Assembly: GCF_943371865.1 (NCBI RefSeq)
Contig: NZ_CALRWL010000004.1
Span: forward strand, 121,962 to 185,961
DNA from: Azorhizobium sp943371865
Lineage (GTDB): Bacteria > Pseudomonadota > Alphaproteobacteria > Rhizobiales > Xanthobacteraceae
Length of the DNA: 64,000 nt
Reading direction: 5' to 3'
Shown here one piece after another: positions 41,246 to 49,918 of the stretch. The first letter of the stretch is position 1, and every line of letters starts with the position of its first letter. The position numbers were made by a program, and so were the translations under genes. Below the pieces are notes generated by a model, which was not told the origin of the DNA, did not search any database, and was given only the letters and a program-made list of their open reading frames with translations.

Positions 41246-42778
41246 GTGACCTCATTTCCGCGCTCCGGCGCCATTGCCGCGGAGACGAAAGCCCTCCTCA
41301 CCCGCCTCGGCGTGCCCGCCGCAGCCCTCTCGGGCGACCTCGTGGTGCGTTCGCCTTTGACCGGCGAGACCATCGCCTCCATCGCCCAGACCGATGCCGC
41401 CGGCGCCACGGCGGCCATCGCCACGGCCCAGGCCGCCTTCCTGGCCTGGCGCGCGGTGCCGGCGCCCCGGCGCGGCGAACTGGTGCGCCTGCTGGGCGAA
41501 GAACTGCGCACCGCCAAGGCCGATCTCGGCCGGCTGGTGACGCTGGAAGTGGGCAAGGTCACTTCCGAGGGCCTGGGCGAAGTCCAGGAGATGATCGACA
41601 TCTGCGACTATGCCACCGGCCTGTCGCGCCAGCTCCAGGGCCTGACCATCGCCACCGAGCGCCCCGACCACCGCATGATGGAGACCTGGCACCCGGCCGG
41701 CGTCATCGGCGTGATCTCGGCCTTCAATTTCCCGGTGGCGGTGTGGTCGTGGAATGCGGCCCTCGCCTTCGTCTGCGGCGATGCCGTGGTGTGGAAGCCC
41801 TCGGAGAAGACGCCGCTCACCGCCTTAGCGGTGCAGGCCATCTTCGAGAAGGCCGCCGCCCGCTTTGGCGGCGTGCCCGCCGGTCTCTCCACCTTGCTGA
41901 TCGGCGGCAAGGCGGTGGGCGAGGCCCTGGTGGATGACGTGCGCGTCCCCGTGGTCTCCGCCACCGGCTCCACCGCCATGGGCCGCGCCGTGGCGCCGCG
42001 TCTGGCGGGGCGCTTCGCCAAGGCCATTCTGGAACTGGGCGGCAACAATGCCGCCATCGTCTGCCCCTCGGCGGATCTGGATCTGGCGGTGCGGGCGATC
42101 GCCTTTGCCGCCATGGGCACGGCGGGCCAGCGCTGCACGTCGCTGCGGCGGCTGATCGTGCATGAGAGCGTCTATGACGCGCTGGTGGCCCGTCTGAAGC
42201 CGGCCTATGGCTCGGTGAAGGTGGGCGATCCCGGCGTGGAGGGCACGCTGATCGGCCCGCTGATCGACGGCGGCGCCTTCGCCGGCATGCAGCGGGCGCT
42301 GGAGGCGGCCCGCGCCCAGGGCGGCACGGTCACCGGCGGCGAGCGGGTGGCGGCCGATGTCCTGCCGGATGCGCATTATGTGCGCCCCGCTTTGGTGGAA
42401 ATGCCCGGCCAGACCGCCGTGGTGTGCGAGGAGACCTTCGCGCCCATCCTCTATGTGATGCGCTACACCGATTTCGACGCGGCGCTGAAGCTGCACAATG
42501 ACGTGCCGCAGGGCCTGTCGTCCTCCATCTTCACCACCGATCTGCGCGAGGCAGAGCGCTTCCTCTCCGTGAGCGGTTCGGACTGCGGCATCGCCAACGT
42601 CAATATCGGCCCGTCCGGGGCGGAGATCGGCGGCGCGTTTGGCGGCGAGAAGGAGACCGGCGGCGGCCGCGAGGCCGGGTCGGACGCCTGGAAGAGCTAC
42701 ATGCGCCGGGCCACCAACACCATCAACTACGGCACCAGCCTGCCGCTGGCGCAGGGCGTCACCTTCGACGTCGGCTGA
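41246..42778 (+). CDS. aldehyde dehydrogenase, ALDH7 (aminoadipate semialdehyde/piperideine-6-carboxylate dehydrogenase) type
   Basis: This is a 510-residue NAD-dependent dehydrogenase. YATGLSRQLQGLTIATERPD and HRMMETWHPAGVIGVISAFN identify the ALDH7 group. The catalytic Glu is in LELGGNNA and the catalytic Cys in GTAGQRCTSLRR. NIGPSGAEIGGAFGGEKETG follows near the end. Bacterial members (AmaB) oxidise piperideine-6-carboxylate to 2-aminoadipate in lysine and pipecolate breakdown. The GTG at 41246 has GGGAG seven bases upstream; ATGs at 41168 and 41192 are alternatives. The ThDP enzyme starts 43 bases downstream. Confidence 0.9.
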   Translation: MTSFPRSGAIAAETKALLTRLGVPAAALSGDLVVRSPLTGETIASIAQTDAAGATAAIATAQAAFLAWRAVPAPRRGELVRLLGEELRTAKADLGRLVTLEVGKVTSEGLGEVQEMIDICDYATGLSRQLQGLTIATERPDHRMMETWHPAGVIGVISAFNFPVAVWSWNAALAFVCGDAVVWKPSEKTPLTALAVQAIFEKAAARFGGVPAGLSTLLIGGKAVGEALVDDVRVPVVSATGSTAMGRAVAPRLAGRFAKAILELGGNNAAIVCPSADLDLAVRAIAFAAMGTAGQRCTSLRRLIVHESVYDALVARLKPAYGSVKVGDPGVEGTLIGPLIDGGAFAGMQRALEAARAQGGTVTGGERVAADVLPDAHYVRPALVEMPGQTAVVCEETFAPILYVMRYTDFDAALKLHNDVPQGLSSSIFTTDLREAERFLSVSGSDCGIANVNIGPSGAEIGGAFGGEKETGGGREAGSDAWKSYMRRATNTINYGTSLPLAQGVTFDVG

Positions 42779-42821
42779 ACGCCGCCCATCCTGCCCGCAT
42801 CCACTCTTCAGGACGACACCC

Positions 42822-44504
42822 ATGAGCGAGCTTGTTTCCCGCACCGGCGGCCAGTTGATTGTGGATCAGTTGCGGGCCCAGGGCACGGAGCGCATCAGCT
42901 GCGTGCCCGGCGAGAGCTATCTGGCGGTGCTGGATGCGCTCCATGACGCCTCCATCGACGTGCTGGTGTGCCGCAACGAGGGCGGCGCCGCCATGATGGC
43001 GGAAGCCTATGGCAAGCTCACCGGCCGGCCCGGCTTGTGCATGGTTACTCGCGGGCCGGGCGCCACCAACGCCTCGCATGGCCTGCACATCGCGGCGCAG
43101 GATTCCACGCCCCTCATCCTGTTCGTAGGGCAGGTGGAGCGCGGCATGCGCGAGCGCGAAGCCTTCCAGGAGCTCGACTACAAGGCGGTGTTTGGCTCCA
43201 TCGCCAAATGGGTGGTGGAGATCGACAGCGCCGCGCGCATTCCCGAACTGGTGGCCCGCGCCTTCCGCGTCGCCATGCAGGGCCGTCCCGGCCCGGTGGT
43301 GATCTCGCTGCCCGAGGACGTGCTGGTGGAAATGGCCAGCGTCCCCGATGCGCCTTATGTGGTGCCGGCGGAAGCCTATCCCCATCCGGACGCCATGGCG
43401 CAGTTCGCCAGCCTGCTGGAAGGCGCCGAGCGCCCGCTGGTGATCCTGGGCGGCACCCGCTGGACCGATGAGGCCTATGCCCAGATGGTCGCCTTCTCCG
43501 AGCGCTACGCGCTGCCGGTAGCCACCTCCTTCCGGCGCGGCGATCGCTTTCCCGCCGACCATCCGAACTATGCCGGCGACGTGGGCATCGGCGCCAATCC
43601 CAAGCTGGCGGCGCGGGTGAAGAACGCCGACCTGCTGCTGCTGGTGGGCGCCCGCATGTCAGAGATGCCGTCCGCCTCCTACACGCTGCTGGAGATCCCG
43701 AATCCCCGCCAGAAGGTGGTGCATGTGCATCCCGGCTCCGAGGAACTGGGCCGGGTCTATCAGCCGGCCTTGGCCATCGAGGCGACGCCCGCCAGCTTCG
43801 CCGCCGCGCTCGCCCCGCTCTCGCCCGGCCAGACCCCGCGCTGGGCCGAGGACACCAAGGTCGCCCACGCCGATTATCTGGCCTATACCGAGGAGCCCGG
43901 CGTGCTGCCCGGCGTGTTCCAATATGGCGCGGTGATGCGCGATCTGCGCCAGAGCCTGCCGGCGGACACCATCGTCTGCAACGGCGCCGGCAATTATGCC
44001 GGTTGGCTGCATCGCTATTATCGCCTACGCCGGCCCCACACCCAATTGGCACCCACCTCCGGCTCCATGGGCTATGGGGTGCCGGCGGCGGTGATGGCCA
44101 AGCGCCAGCATCCCGACCGCACGGTGATCGCCTTTGCCGGCGACGGATGCTTCCTCATGAACGGCCAGGAGTTCGCCACCGCCGTGCAGTATGACATCCC
44201 CATCATCGTGGTGGTGATCGACAACGGCATGTACGGCACCATCCGCATGCATCAGGAGCGGGAATATCCCGGCCGCATCTCTGCCACCCGGTTGAAGAAC
44301 CCCAACTTCGCCGACTATGCCCGCGCCTTCGGCGGCCATGGCGAGACGGTGGTGCGCACGGAAGAGTTCGCCCCGGCGATGGAGCGGGCGTTGGCCAGCG
44401 GCCTGCCGTCCATCCTGCATTGCAAGCTGGACCCGGAGGCGATCAACCCCGCCACCACGCTCACCGCGATCCGCGAGGCTGCCCTCGCCCGCCAGGGGCA
44501 CTGA
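42822..44504 (+). CDS. thiamine diphosphate-dependent enzyme, acetolactate synthase-like
   Basis: This is a 560-residue three-domain ThDP enzyme. The activating Glu is in CRNEGGAAMMAEAYGKLTGR. The ThDP-Mg motif is AFAGDGCFLMNGQEF followed by VVIDNGMYG. It resembles acetolactate synthase, benzoylformate decarboxylase and related enzymes that decarboxylate 2-oxo acids. No regulatory subunit gene follows, so biosynthetic acetolactate synthase is unlikely. Its place between an ALDH7 and an FAD oxidase suggests it acts on a 2-oxo acid made in this pathway (inference). The ATG at 42822 follows a short leader. The next gene starts five bases after its stop. Confidence 0.9.
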   Translation: MSELVSRTGGQLIVDQLRAQGTERISCVPGESYLAVLDALHDASIDVLVCRNEGGAAMMAEAYGKLTGRPGLCMVTRGPGATNASHGLHIAAQDSTPLILFVGQVERGMREREAFQELDYKAVFGSIAKWVVEIDSAARIPELVARAFRVAMQGRPGPVVISLPEDVLVEMASVPDAPYVVPAEAYPHPDAMAQFASLLEGAERPLVILGGTRWTDEAYAQMVAFSERYALPVATSFRRGDRFPADHPNYAGDVGIGANPKLAARVKNADLLLLVGARMSEMPSASYTLLEIPNPRQKVVHVHPGSEELGRVYQPALAIEATPASFAAALAPLSPGQTPRWAEDTKVAHADYLAYTEEPGVLPGVFQYGAVMRDLRQSLPADTIVCNGAGNYAGWLHRYYRLRRPHTQLAPTSGSMGYGVPAAVMAKRQHPDRTVIAFAGDGCFLMNGQEFATAVQYDIPIIVVVIDNGMYGTIRMHQEREYPGRISATRLKNPNFADYARAFGGHGETVVRTEEFAPAMERALASGLPSILHCKLDPEAINPATTLTAIREAALARQGH

Positions 44505-44508
44505 TCCC

Positions 44509-45690
44509 ATGGCTGCAGAGCACTTCGATGTGGTGATCGTCGGCGGCGCGGCGGTAGGCTCCTCGGTGGCCTATCATCTGGCCGCCGACCCGGCGTTCTC
44601 AGGCTCCATCCTGGTGCTGGAGAAGGACCCCAGCTACCAGCGCTGTGCTTCGGCTCTCTCGGCGGCCTCGATCCGGCAGCAATATTCCACCGCCATCAAT
44701 GTGCAGATCTCGCTCTATGGCATCGCCTTCCTGCGCGACATCGGCGGCCATTTGAGTGTGGACGGGGATGCCCCCGCCATCGGCCTGCATGAGGGCGGCT
44801 ATCTCTTCCTCGCCACCCCCGAGGGCAAAGGCGCGCTAGAGGCCGGGCACGCCATCCAGGAGCGGCTGGGGGCGGACATCGCCCTGCTGAGCCCGGCGCA
44901 ATTGCACAGCGAATTCCCCTGGCTGGAAACCAGCGATCTGGCCGCCGGCTGCTATGGCCGCTCGGGCGAGGGCTGGTTCGACGGCTATGGCCTGATGCAG
45001 GCGTTTCGCCGCAAGGCCCGCTCTTTGGGCGTGACCTATCGCGCCGATGAAGCCGTGGGCATCGAGCGTCAGGGCGATCGGGTGACGGCGGTGACGATCG
45101 CGGACGGCAGCCGCATCGCCTGCGGTGCCGTGGTCAATGCGGCCGGGGCCGGTGGGCCGGCGCTGGCGCGGGCGGCGGGGATCGAGATCCCGGTGCACAA
45201 CAAGAAGCGGATGATCTTCACCTTCCGCTGCGCCGATCCGGTGGCGCGCTGCCCGCTGGTGATCGATCCCACCGGCGTCTACTGGCGCCCGGAAGGGGAG
45301 GGCTTCCTGTGCGGGCTGGCGCCGCCGGAGGCGGAGGATCCCGACAGTTTCGAGTTCGAGGTGGATCACACCTTCTTCGACGAGCGGATCTGGCCGGTGC
45401 TGGCCGCCCGCGTGCCCGCCTTCGAGCGCATCCGCCCCGGTCGGGCCTGGGCTGGGCATTACGACATGAATGCCTTCGACCATAACGCCCTGGTCGGGCC
45501 GTCGCCGGAGCTGGCGAACTTCCACTTCGCCAATGGCTTCAGCGGCCATGGCCTGCAGCAATCCCCCGCCATCGGGCGCGGGATTGCCGAACTGATCGCC
45601 CATGGCCGCTTCGTCAGCCTGGATCTGTCGCCGCTGCGGTTTTCCCGCATGGCCGAAAATGATCCGGTCAGGGAACTGAAGGTGGTGTGA
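44509..45690 (+). CDS. FAD-dependent amino acid oxidase/dehydrogenase (DAO family)
   Basis: This is a 393-residue flavoprotein. The N-terminal dinucleotide motif is VVIVGGAAVGSSVAYHLA with Glu at the end of the second strand (VLEKD). RCASALSAASIRQQYST lies near the flavin. The C-terminal NFHFANGFSGHGLQQSPAIG is typical of the DadA/FOXRED1/sarcosine oxidase group. It would oxidise a secondary or primary amino acid to the imine. With the ALDH7 gene it matches the pair pipecolate oxidase (AmaA) plus AmaB. The final 23 bases overlap, on the opposite strand, the end of the next glycosyltransferase gene. Confidence 0.89.
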   Translation: MAAEHFDVVIVGGAAVGSSVAYHLAADPAFSGSILVLEKDPSYQRCASALSAASIRQQYSTAINVQISLYGIAFLRDIGGHLSVDGDAPAIGLHEGGYLFLATPEGKGALEAGHAIQERLGADIALLSPAQLHSEFPWLETSDLAAGCYGRSGEGWFDGYGLMQAFRRKARSLGVTYRADEAVGIERQGDRVTAVTIADGSRIACGAVVNAAGAGGPALARAAGIEIPVHNKKRMIFTFRCADPVARCPLVIDPTGVYWRPEGEGFLCGLAPPEAEDPDSFEFEVDHTFFDERIWPVLAARVPAFERIRPGRAWAGHYDMNAFDHNALVGPSPELANFHFANGFSGHGLQQSPAIGRGIAELIAHGRFVSLDLSPLRFSRMAENDPVRELKVV

Positions 45691-46822
45691 CCCGCGCTGG
45701 CGGACCCAGCATGCGACCATAGAACCCCGCCACCGCTTGGGTGAAACTCTGGGCGCTGAAATGCAGGGCGGCACGTTGGCGTCCGGCTTCGCCCATATGG
45801 TGGGCGAGCGCCGGATCATCGGCGAGCCGCAGCATGGCCTGCGCCAGTAAATCCGGTCGCCCGGGCGGGATCAGAAGTCCGGTCTCGCTGTCCGCGACCA
45901 CTTCCGGTATGCCGCTGACCGCCGTGGCGATCACCGGCTTGCCGGCGGCCATGGCCTCGATGATGACCAGCGGCAGACCCTCGTAATGGGTCGAGAGCAC
46001 CTTGGCGTCGATGGCCGCATAGAAGCGGTTCATCTCCGGCTCGAAACCGGCGAAATGAACACGGGCGCGGGTGTCTGCGTCCATGAGGCCTTCCAGCCCT
46101 CGGCGGATGTCCGCCGCTGCCGCGCTGTCATGCTCGCCGACCAGCAGCACATGGAGATCGGCGCGGCGGACCGCCGCCAGCGCGACCGCGCGAATGAGAG
46201 TGGCGTGGTCTTTCTGGGCATTGAACCGCGCCGCCATGCCCACCACGAAGGCGTTCGCGGGCAGGCCGTAGAAGGCCCGTGCCACTGCGGCATCGGTGAC
46301 CAGGCGGGGCGGGTCGATGCCGTCATAGAGCACTTCGGCACGAGCCGGGTCGAAGGGAAAGTCCTGGTGCGCCATGGTGTTCCGCGAGACAAAGACGTAG
46401 CGCTGCACCGGCTTCAGCAACAGGCGCTCCAACGCGGTGAGGCGGAGGGAGTCGCATCGCACATGGCAGACCACCTTGGCTCCGGCCAGGCGCCCGGCCA
46501 GGGCCGCGAAATAGGCGCCGTCCAGGTCGCCGCAATGCACCAGCCCGACGCGGCGCCGCCGGAAACCGGCGGCCATGCGGGCCACATTGGCCAGATAGGG
46601 CCAAGGCCGCCGCCGCTCCGGTGTCACCTGCCGATAGCGTACGGTGGGTAGGCCGCGGGCCGACGCGTAGGCTTCGATCACCGGCGCCCCCGGCAATTCG
46701 GGCACATAGATCAGATTGTCATAGCCGCTGGCCCGTGCTGCCTCGGCGAGGCGGATGGTGGCCACCTCGGTTCCGGCCACATTGGCCCAGGGCAGAATAT
46801 GCGCAATCGTCCGTCGGGGCAT
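45668..46822 (-). CDS. GT4-type glycosyltransferase (paralogue 2)
   Basis: This is a 384-residue GT-B glycosyltransferase, clearly a paralogue of 24158-25291. Shared stretches include IPW/LPW-xN-AGTE-ATIRLAEAAR, LERLLLKPVQRYVFVS against LERLLLKPVEQYLYVS, NAQKDHATLIRA and LSTHYEGLPLVIIEAMAAGK. The C-terminus ends in a short Pro-rich tail that overlaps the end of the FAD oxidase gene by 23 bases on the opposite strand. The ATG at 46822 matches the paralogue's start; a TTG four codons upstream is less likely. Acceptor and sugar unknown. Confidence 0.88.
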   Translation of the reverse strand: MPRRTIAHILPWANVAGTEVATIRLAEAARASGYDNLIYVPELPGAPVIEAYASARGLPTVRYRQVTPERRRPWPYLANVARMAAGFRRRRVGLVHCGDLDGAYFAALAGRLAGAKVVCHVRCDSLRLTALERLLLKPVQRYVFVSRNTMAHQDFPFDPARAEVLYDGIDPPRLVTDAAVARAFYGLPANAFVVGMAARFNAQKDHATLIRAVALAAVRRADLHVLLVGEHDSAAAADIRRGLEGLMDADTRARVHFAGFEPEMNRFYAAIDAKVLSTHYEGLPLVIIEAMAAGKPVIATAVSGIPEVVADSETGLLIPPGRPDLLAQAMLRLADDPALAHHMGEAGRQRAALHFSAQSFTQAVAGFYGRMLGPPARVTPPSVP

Positions 46823-46890
46823 GAAACCGATCAACCGGATACCGGTCGATCGGTCAATGGCATCTTGGGCCGGCAGCCGAAAGAGCTGCG

Positions 46891-47634
46891 TCAGCCGCGG
46901 CCGACGAACGGCATCTTGGTGGCCATCACGGTCAGGAACTGCACATTGGCATCCAGCGGCAGGCTGGCCATGAACACCACCGCATCGGCCACATTCTGCG
47001 GGTCCATCACCGGCTCCGGCTTGAGGGTGCCGTCCGCCTGGATGATGCCCTGCTTGATGCGCGCGGCCATCTCCGTATCCGCATTGCCGATGTCGATCTG
47101 GCCGCAGGCGATGTCATAGGCGCGCCCGTCCAGGGAGGTGGACTTGGTCAGGCCGGAGATGGCGTGCTTGGTGGCGGTGTAGGGTGCCGAATAGGGGCGC
47201 GGCGCGCTGGCGGAAATGGAGCCGTTATTGATGATCCGGCCACCGCGCGGGGCCTGGTCCTTCATGATGCGGATGGCTTCCTGGGTGCACAGGAATGGGC
47301 CGGTGAGATTGGTGTCCACCACATTGCGCCATTCCGCCAGGGTCAGATCCTCCATGGGGATGCCTGGAGCACCCGTGCCGGCATTGTTGAACAGCAGGTC
47401 CAGGCGGCCGAACCGCTCCTTGGTGGCGGAAAACAGCGCCGCGACGCTGGCGGGGTCGGTGACATCGGTGGGCACCACCAGGGTGGGACCGGCGACCTGG
47501 GCGGCCACCGCGTCCAGGGCGTCTGCCCGGCGGCCGGCGAGCACGACGGCATAGCCGGCCTTGCCCAGGGCAATGGAAACAACCTTGCCCACGCCCGAGC
47601 CGGCTCCGGTGACGATGGCGATCTTCTGGTCCAT
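46891..47634 (-). CDS. short-chain dehydrogenase/reductase
   Basis: This is a 247-residue classical SDR. The cofactor motif is VTGAGSGVG and the structural NNAGTG follows. The catalytic residues are Ser in NNGSISA and YxxxK in YTATK; the usual Asn is in VVDTNLTGPF. The Asp-free second strand (LAGRRADAL) suggests NADP(H) use. The substrate is not predictable. The ATG at 47634 has GGGAGAA upstream. It lies 69 bp upstream of the glycosyltransferase in the same orientation as ribA. Confidence 0.9.
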   Translation of the reverse strand: MDQKIAIVTGAGSGVGKVVSIALGKAGYAVVLAGRRADALDAVAAQVAGPTLVVPTDVTDPASVAALFSATKERFGRLDLLFNNAGTGAPGIPMEDLTLAEWRNVVDTNLTGPFLCTQEAIRIMKDQAPRGGRIINNGSISASAPRPYSAPYTATKHAISGLTKSTSLDGRAYDIACGQIDIGNADTEMAARIKQGIIQADGTLKPEPVMDPQNVADAVVFMASLPLDANVQFLTVMATKMPFVGRG

Positions 47635-47762
47635 TTGGCGTTTCTCCCTAATCGATTTAGATCAGGTGATAACCCACGCGGACGCGCCTGCGAAGGCAGG
47701 TCGCGCATTTTTCTCAAGATGTTGAGGATGCCGTCGCGTCCATCCGCTTGGGCGGTGTCGAT

Positions 47763-47787
47763 GGGGTGTGCGCGGCGCGCACACCCC
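47763..47787 (-). terminator. hairpin after ribA
   Basis: A perfect 11-bp stem (GGGGTGTGCGC / GCGCACACCCC, three-base loop), 17 bases after the ribA stop. No T-run follows on the minus strand, so termination is only probable. Confidence 0.5.
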
Positions 47788-47803
47788 TCTTGCTCCTTGC
47801 CCG

Positions 47804-48916
47804 TCAGTCGGAGGCGCGGGCGGTCAAGGCGTCGAAGTCGATATAATGGCCGGCGCGGTCGCGCTTGGAGGCGAGATAGCGCACATTCTCCGCCGTCGGG
47901 CGGCCCAGCACCCGGCGGTCGGCCACCACGTCCAGGCCGGCGGCCTTCAATGCCGCAATCTTCAGCGGGTTGTTGGTGATGATCTCCACCGCCGACACGC
48001 CCAGCTGCCGCAGCATGGCGGCGGCGAAATCGAACCGACGCTGGTCGAGATCGAAGCCGAGCGCGGCGTCGGCCTCATAGGTGTCGAAGCCCTGAGACTG
48101 CAGCTGGTAGGCCCGCATCTTGTTGGCGATGCCGTTGCCGCGACCTTCCTGGTCCAGATAGAGCAGGATGCCGCCCTCGGACCGGGACATGCGCTGCACC
48201 GTATCGCGCAACTGGTCGCCGCAATCGCACTTCAGCGAGCCGAACAGATCGCCGGTGAGGCAGGCGGAATGCAGCCGCACCGGCACCGGCTGGGTGAGGT
48301 CCGGCTTGCCGACGATGATCGCCACCTGATCGCGCAGGCCTTCGCCACCGCGGAACACCACGAACTCGGTCTCCAGCGCGCCTTCCAGCGGCACCGGGGC
48401 GCGGCCCACTTCCCGCAGCGACTGCACCTGCAGGCTGCGGAATGAGCCGATGTCTTCCTTGCTCACGTGCAGCAGATCCGGCAGCGCCTCGGGCGCCACC
48501 GGCGCAACGATGGCGGCGGGCAGCACCAGCGCGAAACTCATCAATTCCAGTGCGGCGAGATCCAGCGGGGTGGCCAGGGCCACCGGCGCATCAATGCGGC
48601 CATCGATGCGCAGGGCCAGGGTCTCGATCCGCTCCAGATCCATCTGCGGCAAGGCGATGGAGCCGGCGCAGGAGCGCGGGGCGCCGATCCGGGTCAGGCG
48701 AGGGGCGGGCAGCACCAGCCGGCTCAGGCCCGGGCATACGGTTTCAAAGCCTTGCGCCAGTTCGGCGTCGATGGCCTCGACGCCAATGACCAGCACGGCC
48801 TGTTGCTCAAAGTCGATCACCACCGGCCGGCCGGAGCGCAATTCGGAGATCGCGCGCTCTACAGCCGTCTTGGTGGCACCGAAGGAGAGACCTGGTATTT
48901 CCGCAGGGGGAGACAT
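47804..48916 (-). CDS. ribA: GTP cyclohydrolase II with degenerate DHBP-synthase-like N-terminal domain
   Basis: This is a 370-residue protein. The C-terminal half is an intact GTP cyclohydrolase II: the zinc site CLTGDLFGSLKCDCGDQL and the GTP-binding/catalytic loop DQEGRGNGIANKMRAYQL. It opens GTP to 2,5-diamino-6-ribosylamino-pyrimidinone phosphate, formate and pyrophosphate. The N-terminal 170 residues align in position with dihydroxybutanone phosphate synthase. However, the acidic catalytic motif (DxExREnEGD) is replaced by DFEQQAVLVIG, so that half is probably inactive. Most alphaproteobacterial RibBA proteins show the reverse. It is divergent from a stand-alone RibD-type reductase and lies near a PTPS-fold gene, so it may feed a special pathway rather than housekeeping riboflavin. 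Confidence 0.9.
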   Translation of the reverse strand: MSPPAEIPGLSFGATKTAVERAISELRSGRPVVIDFEQQAVLVIGVEAIDAELAQGFETVCPGLSRLVLPAPRLTRIGAPRSCAGSIALPQMDLERIETLALRIDGRIDAPVALATPLDLAALELMSFALVLPAAIVAPVAPEALPDLLHVSKEDIGSFRSLQVQSLREVGRAPVPLEGALETEFVVFRGGEGLRDQVAIIVGKPDLTQPVPVRLHSACLTGDLFGSLKCDCGDQLRDTVQRMSRSEGGILLYLDQEGRGNGIANKMRAYQLQSQGFDTYEADAALGFDLDQRRFDFAAAMLRQLGVSAVEIITNNPLKIAALKAAGLDVVADRRVLGRPTAENVRYLASKRDRAGHYIDFDALTARASD

Positions 48917-49114
48917 GAGAGCCTCACATTACGCTGAAATGCGTGAAGTTGACAGAGGGGGCGCGCGGCGCGGGTGGCCGATGGAGATCTCGAAAGCAGC
49001 CGCAGCGACAGGGGACAGAAACCATCCGCGGTGACGGTCGTTCCGTAACCGCACAGACGAGGGTCGTGTTCCGGCCTCAGCCGCGCTTAATTCCAATACG
49101 GTAAGGCAACGCTC

Positions 49115-49918
49115 ATGGATGACCTCGGCAAGGATTTGGGGATGATTGGCACCGATCACAATGGCCCCGGCAGCTACGTGGTCGGGCAGCTGGGCCAATC
49201 CCTGGACGGGCGCGTGGCTTTGCCATCGGGGGAATCCAAATACATCAGCGGCCCCCATGCGCTCGATCACGTGCACCAACTGCGGGCCGACGTCGAAGCG
49301 GTGATTGTTGGCGTGGGAACGGTTCTGGCAGACGATCCGCTGCTGACCGTGCGCCGGGTCGCCGGCCGCAGCCCGGCGCGGGTGGTGATCGATCCGTCCG
49401 GTCGCCTGCCGCCGGAGGCGCTCTGTCTGGTGGATGATGGCGTGCGTCGGCTGGTTGTGCGACGTTCTGACGCTAAATCAGTTAAATCACTTCCCGTTGG
49501 CGTTGAACTTGTGCTGGTGGACCCGCCCGCCCCCGGGGCACCGGTGTCTCCCGCCGCAATTCTGCGTGAACTGCACGCCCGCGGCCTGTCGCGCATCCTG
49601 GTGGAGGGCGGCCCGCGGACCTTGTCGACTTTTCTGGATGCGGGCTGCCTGGATCGCTTCCATCTGGTGGTGTCTCCGGTCATTCTCGGCAGCGGGCGGC
49701 CGGGCCTGGATCTCGCGCCCATCGCCGGCTTGGCCGATGCCTTGCGGCCCGCCACCCGCGTGCATGTGTTCCCGGACGGCGATGTGCTGTTCGACTGTGA
49801 CCTGCGCCGGCGCGCGGGCGACGCTGCAAGTCCGGAGACCCGCCATGACGACGCAGAACCCATCATTCCACCCTCAGACGCCACCGCCGCGGCTCACGCC
49901 CTACGCGCCGCCGGCTAG
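49115..49918 (+). CDS. stand-alone RibD C-terminal-type reductase
   Basis: This is a 267-residue protein of the RibD_C/DHFR-like fold. GQLGQSLDGRVALPSGESKY, AVIVGVGTVLADDPLLTVRR and RILVEGGPRTLSTFLDAGCL DRF are reductase hallmarks (NADPH site and substrate loop). There is no cytidine-deaminase-type domain, unlike housekeeping RibD. It could reduce the ribosyl side chain of the RibA product directly, as the archaeal and yeast enzymes do. The last 25 codons overlap the start of the cytochrome gene in another frame. The ATG at 49115 has AAGG upstream. It is divergent from ribA across 198 bp. Confidence 0.88.
   Translation: MDDLGKDLGMIGTDHNGPGSYVVGQLGQSLDGRVALPSGESKYISGPHALDHVHQLRADVEAVIVGVGTVLADDPLLTVRRVAGRSPARVVIDPSGRLPPEALCLVDDGVRRLVVRRSDAKSVKSLPVGVELVLVDPPAPGAPVSPAAILRELHARGLSRILVEGGPRTLSTFLDAGCLDRFHLVVSPVILGSGRPGLDLAPIAGLADALRPATRVHVFPDGDVLFDCDLRRRAGDAASPETRHDDAEPIIPPSDATAAAHALRAAG

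Noticed and set aside
48917..49114. FMN riboswitch between ribA and the reductase
   Set aside because: I could not place the conserved RFN helices on either strand.
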